Of a DNA stretch of 8,026 bases, positions 1 to 5,995 are shown piece after piece. Origin of the DNA: Opitutaceae bacterium (GTDB taxonomy: Bacteria > Verrucomicrobiota > Verrucomicrobiia > Opitutales > Opitutaceae); the NCBI GenBank assembly GCA_003168315.1, contig PMSP01000236.1, positions 1 through 8,026 on the forward strand. Reading direction: 5' to 3'. Both the position numbers and the translations under genes were made by a program. The stretch's first letter is position 1. The number at the start of each line of letters is the position of its first letter. The notes below the pieces were generated by a model. It did no database searches. It saw only the letters and a list, made by a program, of their open reading frames with translations, and was not told the origin of the DNA.

Positions 1-1250
1 TCGTCGTCGACGAGGAGCACGAGCCCGCCTACAAGCAGGACGAGAGCCCCCGCTACCATGGGAGGGACGTCGCCGTGATGCGTGCCAGGCTCTGCGCCGC
101 CCAGTGCCTCCTCGGCTCGGCGACGCCGTCGCTTGAGAGCTATTCCAACGCCCTCGCCGGGCGCTACGGCCTCGTCCGCCTGACCCAGCGGGTGGACGAC
201 CGCAGCCTTCCCCCGTTCACGATCGTCGACATGCGGATCGAGGTCGCCCGCCAGCGGGGCGCCGCGGCCCTCTCGCGCCCCCTTGCCGACGCCATGCAGG
301 CGAGGTTTGAGCGCAAGGAGCAGACGATCCTCTTCATCAACCGGCGGGGCTACTCGTCGTCGATGCAGTGCCGCAAGTGCGGCAGCGTCGAGGAATGCCC
401 GCACTGCAGCGTCTCGATGACCTACCACCGGACCGACGAGACGCTGCGCTGCCACCTGTGCGGCGAGCAGCGGCCGGCCCCGGTCCGCTGCCCCAAGTGC
501 GGTGCGCCCGACATCCGCTGGAGGGGTCTAGGGACACAGCGGGTCGAGGAGGCCGTGAAGCGCATCCTGCCGCGGGCCCGCATCGAGCGGATGGACTCCG
601 ACACGATGGACAGGAAGAACCGGTTCAGGGAGATACTGGGGGACTTCCGGAGGGGGCGGATAGACATCCTCGTCGGCACGCAGATGATCGGCAAGGGGCT
701 CGACTTCCCGAACGTGACGCTAGTCGGGCTCGTCGACGCGGACCTCTCGATGCACATCCCCGACTTCAGGGCGAACGAGCGGACCTTCCAGCTCCTGGTG
801 CAGGTGGCGGGCCGGGCGGGCAGGGGGGACCGCGCGGGCGAGGTGGTGGTCCAGAGCTTCACGCCCCAGGCGGAGGCGATCCAGTTCGCGAGGCACGCGG
901 ACTACGCGGGATTCGCCGCGGCCGAGCTCGCCGTGCGCCGGCAGTTCGGCTACCCCCCTTGCCGGCACCTGATCCGGCACCTGTTCCGCGGCAAGAACCC
1001 CGACAAGCTCAAATTCTTCTGCGAGCAGTGGGCGAGGCGGGTGGGGGAGTCGCTCGGCGACAGGGTCGAGCTCCGGGGTCCGGCGCCCGCGCCGATCGAG
1101 AAGATCCGCGACGAGTACCGGTGGCAGCTCTGGTACTTCCTCGGCAGCGTGACGAAGGTGATCGGGGACCTCTCGAGCCTCCGGGACGCCTTTGAATGGC
1201 CGGACGATATCGCGCAGATGCTTGATGTGGACCCCATGAACCTTGTGTGA
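1..1250 (+). CDS. priA: Primosomal protein N' (PriA helicase), C-terminal part, 5' end outside window
   Basis: PriA is the 3'-to-5' DNA helicase that reloads the replisome at stalled forks. The frame is open from base 3, so the gene starts upstream; about 415 C-terminal residues are visible, against roughly 730 in E. coli PriA. The fragment opens with the Walker B/DEAH-type motif VVDEEHEP (bases 3-26) and then VLGSATPSLES-like motif III. Next come eight cysteines as four CxxC pairs (bases about 369-503), the two zinc-binding sites typical of PriA. Helicase motif V appears as GTQMIGKGLDFPNV (675-716) and motif VI as QVAGRAGRG (801-827). The C-terminal domain ends in DVDPMNLV, the usual PriA ending. 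An internal GTG/ATG at 75/78 is not a start, because it would remove the DEEH box. The missing N-terminal DNA-binding domain and Walker A lie outside the window. No frameshift is seen. Confidence 0.97.
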   Translation, partial: VVDEEHEPAYKQDESPRYHGRDVAVMRARLCAAQCLLGSATPSLESYSNALAGRYGLVRLTQRVDDRSLPPFTIVDMRIEVARQRGAAALSRPLADAMQARFERKEQTILFINRRGYSSSMQCRKCGSVEECPHCSVSMTYHRTDETLRCHLCGEQRPAPVRCPKCGAPDIRWRGLGTQRVEEAVKRILPRARIERMDSDTMDRKNRFREILGDFRRGRIDILVGTQMIGKGLDFPNVTLVGLVDADLSMHIPDFRANERTFQLLVQVAGRAGRGDRAGEVVVQSFTPQAEAIQFARHADYAGFAAAELAVRRQFGYPPCRHLIRHLFRGKNPDKLKFFCEQWARRVGESLGDRVELRGPAPAPIEKIRDEYRWQLWYFLGSVTKVIGDLSSLRDAFEWPDDIAQMLDVDPMNLV

Positions 1251-1263
1251 TACCCCTGCTTCC

Positions 1264-1566
1264 ATGCTCGTCCATTCCGTCTATTTCTGGCTCAAGCCGG
1301 GGCTGACCCCGGCCGAGCGCGACCATTTCCGCTCCGAGGTGAGGAAGCTTTCCGCGGTCCGGACGGTCGACACGATCTACGTCGGGGCTCCCGCGTCGCT
1401 CGCCGAGCGCAGCGTCACCGACCGAAGCTTCGACGTCGCCCTCACCCTCGTCTTCAGGGACGGCGCCGCGCACGACGCCTACCAGGTCGACCCGGTGCAC
1501 CTCGCCTTCGTCGAGGGCAACAAGGGGTCCTGGACGAAGGTCCTGATCTACGACTCGGAGGAGTGA
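1264..1566 (+). CDS. Dabb (stress-responsive alpha/beta barrel) domain protein
   Basis: This is a 100-residue protein of the Dabb family, small dimeric ferredoxin-like barrels found in stress proteins and a few cyclases; the substrate here is unknown. The family signature is visible: an N-terminal MLVHSVYFWLKPG strand with the conserved HxVxF-like pattern, a central FDVALTLVFRD strand, and the C-terminal YQVDPVHLAFVE helix matching the usual YxxHPxHxxF. It covers one complete domain and nothing more. I chose the ATG at 1264, 13 nt after the priA stop. An in-frame TTG at 1243 would add seven residues and overlap priA by 8 nt, but the family normally starts at the MxxH strand. No clear Shine-Dalgarno precedes either start, so translation may depend on coupling to priA. 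The 3' end overlaps the convergent methyltransferase gene by 19 bp. Confidence 0.88.
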   Translation: MLVHSVYFWLKPGLTPAERDHFRSEVRKLSAVRTVDTIYVGAPASLAERSVTDRSFDVALTLVFRDGAAHDAYQVDPVHLAFVEGNKGSWTKVLIYDSEE

Positions 1567-2600
1567 CCGGCCTCGGCCGGTGCGTTCCTGAAGAGGTAGT
1601 GGCTCACGATCCACTCCTCGCCGCGCCTGTATCCCCAGAGCTCCGCGCAGCTCATGAAGAACACGCGCCAGTAGGACCACCACTTGACGGCGTTCCCCTC
1701 GCCGTAGGTCTCGCGGAACAGGGGCATGATCTCGCCCCGGTGGGCGTCCATGTTGGTGAGCCACGCCTCGGCGGTCCGCTGGTAGTGGGTGCCGTTCACG
1801 GTCCAGTCGGACACGAGCGACAGGCGCTCCTGGAACTGCATGAGGAGCTCGTGGGAGGGCATCTGGCCGCCCGTGAAGAAATAGCGGGCCATCCAGTCGC
1901 TCTCGTCGCGGGCGACAAAGTGGTAGGCGAGCCTCCGGTGGGTGAAGATGTGGACGAACAGGAGGCCTCCCGGCTTCAGCCAGCGGGATATCCCCGCCAT
2001 GAGCGCCTCGTAGTTCTTCATGTGCTCGAACATCTCGATCGAGACGACGCGGTCGAAGCGGCCGGCATCTATGTCGAAGGAGTTCATGTCGCGCGTGATG
2101 ATCGTCAGGTTCGGGAGGCCGCGCCTCCTCGCCTCCGAGTCAATGTGCAGCTTCTGGGTGCGCGAATTCGAGACGCCCGTGATCCGGGAATTGGGGAACT
2201 TCTCCGCGAGGTAGAGCGAGAACGATCCCCAGCCGCAGCCGAGCTCAAGTATCTCCTGGCCATCGGAGATCCTCGCCCGCTCGACATAGAGGGACAGCAT
2301 CGCCTCCTCGGCCTGGTCGAGGCTCTCCCCGCCGGTGGGATAGTAGCAGCCCGAGTACTTGAGCCTGCGCCCGAGGCAGCGCAGGAAGAACGCCGTCGGC
2401 ACCTCGTAGTGCTCCGCGTTCGCGGCCCGTGTGTCTTCGGCGAGTGGCCGGCGCTTGAGGTCATGGACGTAGGCCCGTAGGCGATCCTCCGAGTCCCCTG
2501 CGGCGGACTCCTCCCGGATCCGCTGGGCGAGCAGCCGGCGTATGCCGATCCTCACCAGCCAGTCGGGCAGGAGGTTCTTCTCGAGGAGGGCGTCGATCAT
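1548..2600 (-). CDS. SAM-dependent methyltransferase, CFA-synthase superfamily, plant coclaurine N-methyltransferase-like
   Basis: The 350-residue protein has a class I SAM-methyltransferase core. SAM motif I is LELGCGWGS (residues 118-126), preceded by EHYEVPTAFF (63-72) and KYSGCYYP (81-88). Further motifs are SIEMFEHMKNY (187-197), LLFVHIFTHR (213-222), YFFTGGQMPS (240-249), NGTHYQRTAEAWL (269-281) and VKWWSYWRVFFMSCAELWGY (305-324). From memory these match plant coclaurine N-methyltransferases block by block, including length, YFFTGG and the catalytic Glu/His of MFEHMKNY (E192, H193 here). Unlike true CFA synthases it lacks their N-terminal domain and has about 60 helical residues instead. 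The substrate is unknown; the operon suggests a lipid rather than an alkaloid. The ATG overlaps the preceding stop as ATGA, with a GAAGGG Shine-Dalgarno-like sequence 7 nt upstream. An open frame extends further 5', but that is read-through inside the DUF1295 gene. It is the last gene of the operon. Confidence 0.92.
   Translation of the reverse strand: MIDALLEKNLLPDWLVRIGIRRLLAQRIREESAAGDSEDRLRAYVHDLKRRPLAEDTRAANAEHYEVPTAFFLRCLGRRLKYSGCYYPTGGESLDQAEEAMLSLYVERARISDGQEILELGCGWGSFSLYLAEKFPNSRITGVSNSRTQKLHIDSEARRRGLPNLTIITRDMNSFDIDAGRFDRVVSIEMFEHMKNYEALMAGISRWLKPGGLLFVHIFTHRRLAYHFVARDESDWMARYFFTGGQMPSHELLMQFQERLSLVSDWTVNGTHYQRTAEAWLTNMDAHRGEIMPLFRETYGEGNAVKWWSYWRVFFMSCAELWGYRRGEEWIVSHYLFRNAPAEAGHSSES
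1566..1581. terminator. Short GC-rich hairpin at the convergent gene ends
   Basis: The sequence ACCGGC-CTCG-GCCGGT forms a perfect 6-bp stem with a four-base loop. It begins on the last base of the Dabb stop codon, a natural place for a terminator of the priA-Dabb transcript. No T-tract follows on the plus strand. The stem also lies within the last codons of the convergent methyltransferase gene, so it may be only a coding coincidence in GC-rich DNA. It is offered as a weak candidate. Confidence 0.22.
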
Positions 2601-3391
2601 GGGTGGGCCCTTCGCTGGGGAAGCGGGACGAACGGGCTCGTACGGGCCTGGTAGCTGCGGTAGGCGTCGCCCTTGGAGCGGATCGACTGTTCTTCCGTCA
2701 TCGGTATCCCAGTTACGCGCAGCAGGAGGTAAAGGATGCACGCGGGGCTGATGATCCCGACCCAGCCCCAAGGCGAGCCGCAGGCGAACAGGAAATACCC
2801 GACCCAGATCAGCCACTCGAAGAAGTAGTTCGGGTGCCTGCTGTACCTCCAGAGCCCGGCGTCGCAGACCGCCTTCGAGTCCCTGGTCGTGCGCTTGAAC
2901 ATGGCCAGCTGCGCATCCGACAGCGCCTCGCCGCTGATGGCGGCCAGCCAGAGCGCCGCGCCGCACCACTCGAGGGTTCCGAGCGCCGGCTCGGGGTTGG
3001 AGCACGCCGCGAGGAACGGGATCCCGAGCAGGACGACGGAGACGGCCTGCATCTGGAAGAAGCCCGCCATCTTCAGCTTGAACGCGCCCGCCCAGTCCTT
3101 CCTCAGCTGCCGGTACCGGCCATCCTCCTCCGGGTGCTTGCGCGCGATCCGCACGAGGAGGTGGGTCCCCAGCCGAAGGCTCCATGCGACCGCCATTGCC
3201 GCGACAAGTGCCCGGCGCACGGGCCAGCCCGCGCCGAAGAGGGCATAGATGAGCGCGAGGAGCGCGAATGCGTAGGACCAGGCGATGTCGACGATCCCGT
3301 AGTTGTCGATCCAGCGGGCAAGGGCGTAGACCGCGGCGAAAAGCACGCACAGCGCCGCAAGGGACTCGAGCGAAAGCAAAGATGCGCTCAC
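2597..3391 (-). CDS. DUF1295 family membrane protein (steroid 5-alpha-reductase-like)
   Basis: This 264-residue polytopic membrane protein belongs to DUF1295 (COG3752), related to the C-terminal domain of steroid 5-alpha reductases and other membrane enone/sterol reductases that use NAD(P)H. Hydrophobic segments lie near residues 5-25, 32-53, 58-79, 112-130, 141-153, 190-203 and 209-226. The family hallmarks are DIAWSY (35-40), SDAQLAMFKR (158-167), LWRYSRHPNYFFEW (180-193; the SRHPNY motif binds nicotinamide cofactor in relatives), and the C-terminal GIPMTEEQS...YRSYQARTSPFVPLP (228-258). Length is normal for the family. The start is GTG, fixed by the GTGA overlap with the preceding gene and by the first membrane helix. 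There is no Shine-Dalgarno, so translation is probably coupled. DUF1295 genes recur beside CFA-like genes, which implies reduction of a lipid intermediate, but the reaction is not established. Confidence 0.92.
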   Translation of the reverse strand: MSASLLSLESLAALCVLFAAVYALARWIDNYGIVDIAWSYAFALLALIYALFGAGWPVRRALVAAMAVAWSLRLGTHLLVRIARKHPEEDGRYRQLRKDWAGAFKLKMAGFFQMQAVSVVLLGIPFLAACSNPEPALGTLEWCGAALWLAAISGEALSDAQLAMFKRTTRDSKAVCDAGLWRYSRHPNYFFEWLIWVGYFLFACGSPWGWVGIISPACILYLLLRVTGIPMTEEQSIRSKGDAYRSYQARTSPFVPLPQRRAHP

Positions 3392-3807
3392 GGCGACGGG
3401 TGGGTGACGAGAGCCGCCGCGACCGTCCCGCCCACGCCAACGAGGGCCAGGAGTATGCCCAGCAGGCCAGGGCCGCTCCTGCGCGCCGTGAGGATGTCGG
3501 AGACCTTGGCGCTGGTGGGCGACTGGAAGAGCGCCGCCAGGCAGTAGGACGACATGGCTATGTTCCCGAGCGCCATGATCGCCAGGAACCAGGCGACCTT
3601 GGAGGTCCACGAGATCTCCCTGTAGCACACCCAGACGAAGAAGGTCGTGAAGCCCCAGTAGGCGTCGAACATGGTCGCGATGAACCAGGGGTGGGTGGCG
3701 ACTGCCCTGGGGACGGCGAAGAGGGGGCACTGGAGGCTGGCCCAGGTCGTGACGCAGAGCATCGAGGCCAGGACAACCAGGAAAAGGCCGCGCAGGAAGA
3801 TGATCAT
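3388..3807 (-). CDS. Small DUF1475-like integral membrane protein
   Basis: This is a 139-residue protein with about four membrane helices: residues 4-22, 46-62, 70-94 and 112-134. The N-terminal helix (MIIFLRGLFLVVL) leads into TTWASLQ (20-26), then HPWFIATMFDAYWGF (39-53), WVCYRE (59-64), and ALGNIAMSSYCLAALF (79-94). This arrangement (W(F/V)xATxxDxY, W(V)xYKE, then LG(N/S)IAxSxY) matches what I remember of DUF1475, a family in plants and some bacteria with no known function. I cannot confirm this without a profile search; DUF2834 is a related alternative. The fourth helix may be a lineage addition. The start is the ATG in an ATGA overlap with the upstream CFA-like gene, and its stop overlaps the next GTG start. 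No enzymatic residues are evident. Its position between a methyltransferase and a membrane reductase suggests an accessory subunit, scaffold or lipid-binding role, which is inference. Confidence 0.82.
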   Translation of the reverse strand: MIIFLRGLFLVVLASMLCVTTWASLQCPLFAVPRAVATHPWFIATMFDAYWGFTTFFVWVCYREISWTSKVAWFLAIMALGNIAMSSYCLAALFQSPTSAKVSDILTARRSGPGLLGILLALVGVGGTVAAALVTHPSP

Positions 3808-5105
3808 CGGCAGCCGCCCTGGAGCGACAGGTTGTTCGCGCGGCTGTGCAGGGTCTGCACGACCGAGATGTTGCGCAGGGCGAACGCGGCCTCGCAGTAG
3901 GCGAGGTAGTAGTTCCATTTCCGGATGAACCGGTCGTCGAAGCCGAGCGCGCGCACGTCGGCGGACTTCTCGGAGAACGCCTCGGACCAGCGCCGGAGCG
4001 TGAGCGCGTAGTCCGGGCCCATGTCGTCGCACCCGTGGAGGACCATCCCCGCCTCTCGCGAGAGCAGCCCGTTGACCCTGTTAAGGGAAAGGAGGAGCGA
4101 GCCCGGGAAGATGTGCTTCTGGATGAAGTCGACCCCCTTGCGGAACTGGTCATAGCGGGCGTCCGGGCACGTGATGAACTGCATCGCGAGGAGCCCGTCC
4201 GGCTTGAGGACCCCGTCCACGACCCTGCAGAACTCCGGAAGGTACCTGTGGCCCAGGGCCTCGATCATCTCGATCGAGACGACCTTGTCGTACTTCCCCA
4301 CGATGTCTCGGAAATCGTGGAGCCCAACGCTCACGCGCTCGCCGAGCCCGGCCTGGGCCACGCGCCGCGTCGCATAGTCGAACTGCTGGCGGGAAAGGGT
4401 GACGGTGGTGACGCGGCAGCCATGCCTCGAGGCCGCATGCACGGCCCAGCCGCCCCATCCGGTCCCGATCTCGAGCACGTGGTCGGCGGGCGAAAGGCGC
4501 AGCAGTTGGCAGAGCCGCTCGTTCTTCTCGTTCTGGGCCTCTTCCAGGGTGAGCCCGGGACGGCTCCACCTCGCGGCCGAGTACATCATCGTGGGGTCCA
4601 GGAACAGCGAGAAAAAGTCGTTCGAGATGTCGTAGTGCTCGCCGATGTTCCTGCGGGCGATCGCGCGGCTGTTGGGGCGGAGAGCGTGGCCCAGGCGGTT
4701 CGCGAGCCGCAGGAGGTTGAGCGCAAGGCCCTTGGCGCGCGCCGATCCGGACATCGTCGGCGCGTTCTCGACGTTGAGTATGAACCAGCTGATGAGCGCA
4801 ACCAGGTCGGGCGACGTCCAGTCCCCGTCCATGTAGGACTCGGCGAAGCCTATGTCGCCCGTGAGGACGCACTTCCTGAAGAACGCCTCCCGCCGGACGC
4901 GGATCCGCGCCGAGACCGCGACCCCGAGCGGCAGCGCCTCCTCGCCCGCGCCGAATTCCGCGCAGCCGCCGTCCGGCAGGTCGACGTGGAGCCGGCCGCG
5001 GGCCATCTGCGAGAACGCGCCGAGGACCGCCGCCCGGGAGGCCGACGGGCTCGTCGCCCTGGAGTCCTCCTGCGAGGCCGTGAAGAATCCGGGTTCCGAG
5101 TCCAT
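3804..5105 (-). CDS. Cyclopropane-fatty-acyl-phospholipid synthase-like methyltransferase
   Basis: The 433-residue protein has the full CFA-synthase layout: an N-terminal CFA domain (about residues 27-110, with GDIGFAESYMDGDW at 83-96) followed by a SAM methyltransferase domain. SAM motif I is LEIGTGWGGW (211-220), with EHYDISNDFFSLFLDP at 156-171 and SIEMIEALGHRYLP at 277-290. The C-terminal helices carry GPDYALTLRRW (363-373) and IRKWNYYLAYCEAAF (394-408). Known members transfer the SAM methyl to double bonds of phospholipid acyl chains, giving cyclopropane, methyl-branched or methylated-unsaturated chains. By hand alignment to E. coli CFA synthase, the active-site Cys of YSCGYW is Ala177 (YSAARW) and the later His is Gln309 (AMQFIT). 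The Glu (E282) and the C-terminal Tyr (Y399/Y400) remain. A non-cyclopropanating product is therefore plausible. The ATG lies 6 nt after the DUF1365 stop, with no clear ribosome binding site. The gene ends in an ATGA overlap. Confidence 0.94.
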   Translation of the reverse strand: MDSEPGFFTASQEDSRATSPSASRAAVLGAFSQMARGRLHVDLPDGGCAEFGAGEEALPLGVAVSARIRVRREAFFRKCVLTGDIGFAESYMDGDWTSPDLVALISWFILNVENAPTMSGSARAKGLALNLLRLANRLGHALRPNSRAIARRNIGEHYDISNDFFSLFLDPTMMYSAARWSRPGLTLEEAQNEKNERLCQLLRLSPADHVLEIGTGWGGWAVHAASRHGCRVTTVTLSRQQFDYATRRVAQAGLGERVSVGLHDFRDIVGKYDKVVSIEMIEALGHRYLPEFCRVVDGVLKPDGLLAMQFITCPDARYDQFRKGVDFIQKHIFPGSLLLSLNRVNGLLSREAGMVLHGCDDMGPDYALTLRRWSEAFSEKSADVRALGFDDRFIRKWNYYLAYCEAAFALRNISVVQTLHSRANNLSLQGGCR

Positions 5106-5111
5106 GGCGCG

Positions 5112-5993
5112 TCAGTTGAGGGGTGTGGTCGCGATCGACTGGTGCGGCCGGTAGAGCGCGCGCTGGTCGACGGGCCGGGCGGCCTTGGCGAACCATGGCA
5201 CGCGCTTGATCCTCAGGAGGAGGGCGTGCAGGTGGATGAGGGCTATCACCTTGAGGGTTATCAGCGGGTACTTGACGGCGTACCAGGCAAGCCGCGACCC
5301 GGTGAAGGGCCGGCGCCGGCCGGTCAGCGCGCTCGCGAGCGTCCGGGCGTCGCCCTGGTAGTCGTCGATGTGGATGGAGAGACCCTCGCCGGGGGCCCGC
5401 AGCCGGAAGTCGAACGCGACGTCGACGTCGGAGAACGGGGAGACGTAGAAGAACTTCGGCACCCTCGACTGGAACGTCTCGCCGCCGGCGCCCCCCCTGA
5501 TCGCGGCCGGACCGAGGAAGTAGGGCTTCACCTCCCGGAAGGTGTTGGTGACCTCGGCTATCGCGGCCGCGGGCCTTCCCTGGGAATCATAGCAGAAATA
5601 AAAGGAGACGGGGTTGAAGGCGTAGCCGGCCACCCGGGGCAGGGTGAGGAGGACGATCCGTCCGCCGGGAATCGCGGCGCCATGCTCCCCGAGGTACGCA
5701 TGCACGCGGTCCCTGAGGCCGAGGGGGGCGGCCGCCTTCCCGCCGGCATCCCCGTTGTGGAGGGGCTCACCCGTCGGCAGGTAGTCCTTCTCCATGAAGC
5801 TCAGTAGGTTGCGGCCGTTTACCGAGAGGAAGGGAATGCCCTTGGCGAGGGCGTCAAGCTCGTCCAGGTCGACGGCCAGCATGAAGATGCGGTAGGCAAA
5901 CCGGTGCGCTCGCGGCGCAAACCGGTGGTGCATGACGTTGCATTCGTAGAGGCTGGACCTCACCGCAGTCATTGGTTTTGTTCGCGTTCCCAT
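5112..5993 (-). CDS. DUF1365 family protein
   Basis: The protein (293 residues from the chosen start) belongs to DUF1365 (COG3496), a family of unknown reaction that almost always sits with a COG2907 FAD enzyme and a CFA-like methyltransferase. Signatures are SLYECNVMHHRFAPRAHRF (residues 14-32), the FMLAVDLDELD strand (37-47), the hallmark YAFNPVSFYFCYD (124-136), and EVTNTFREVKPYF (147-159). A C-terminal hydrophobic stretch (about 236-262) may associate with the membrane. Three starts are possible: ATG at 6008, overlapping the upstream gene by 13 nt; ATG at 5993, just after its TGA; and ATG at 5972, which gives the most family-like N-terminus (MTAVRSSLYE). I use 5993 because of the 2-nt gap to the upstream stop; 5972 is nearly as likely. 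None has a good Shine-Dalgarno. Confidence 0.93.
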   Translation of the reverse strand: MGTRTKPMTAVRSSLYECNVMHHRFAPRAHRFAYRIFMLAVDLDELDALAKGIPFLSVNGRNLLSFMEKDYLPTGEPLHNGDAGGKAAAPLGLRDRVHAYLGEHGAAIPGGRIVLLTLPRVAGYAFNPVSFYFCYDSQGRPAAAIAEVTNTFREVKPYFLGPAAIRGGAGGETFQSRVPKFFYVSPFSDVDVAFDFRLRAPGEGLSIHIDDYQGDARTLASALTGRRRPFTGSRLAWYAVKYPLITLKVIALIHLHALLLRIKRVPWFAKAARPVDQRALYRPHQSIATTPLN

Positions 5994-5995
5994 TG

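Noticed and set aside
720..1764. Minus-strand frames opposite priA and the Dabb gene
   Set aside because: They are antisense to strongly conserved helicase motifs and have no domain content.
1563..2480. A 305-codon plus-strand frame opposite the CNMT-like gene
   Set aside because: It is an antisense shadow of a gene with clear methyltransferase motifs, and its own product has no family features.
1548..3440. A 630-codon frame suggesting a fused or longer methyltransferase
   Set aside because: Homology begins only at the ATG at 2600. Upstream codons are a shifted reading of the DUF1295 gene and look non-protein-like.
2597..4153. A 518-codon minus-strand frame that would extend the DUF1295 protein far upstream
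   Set aside because: The extra N-terminal half overlaps the DUF1475-like and CFA-like genes in another frame and is low-complexity. The real protein starts at the GTG at 3391, where the first membrane helix begins.
3846..5807. A 653-codon open frame on the plus strand antisense to the CFA-like and DUF1365 genes
   Set aside because: Its translation is Arg/Gly/Pro/Glu-rich with no recognisable domain. It mirrors two well-identified genes, the usual artefact of high-G+C codon bias.
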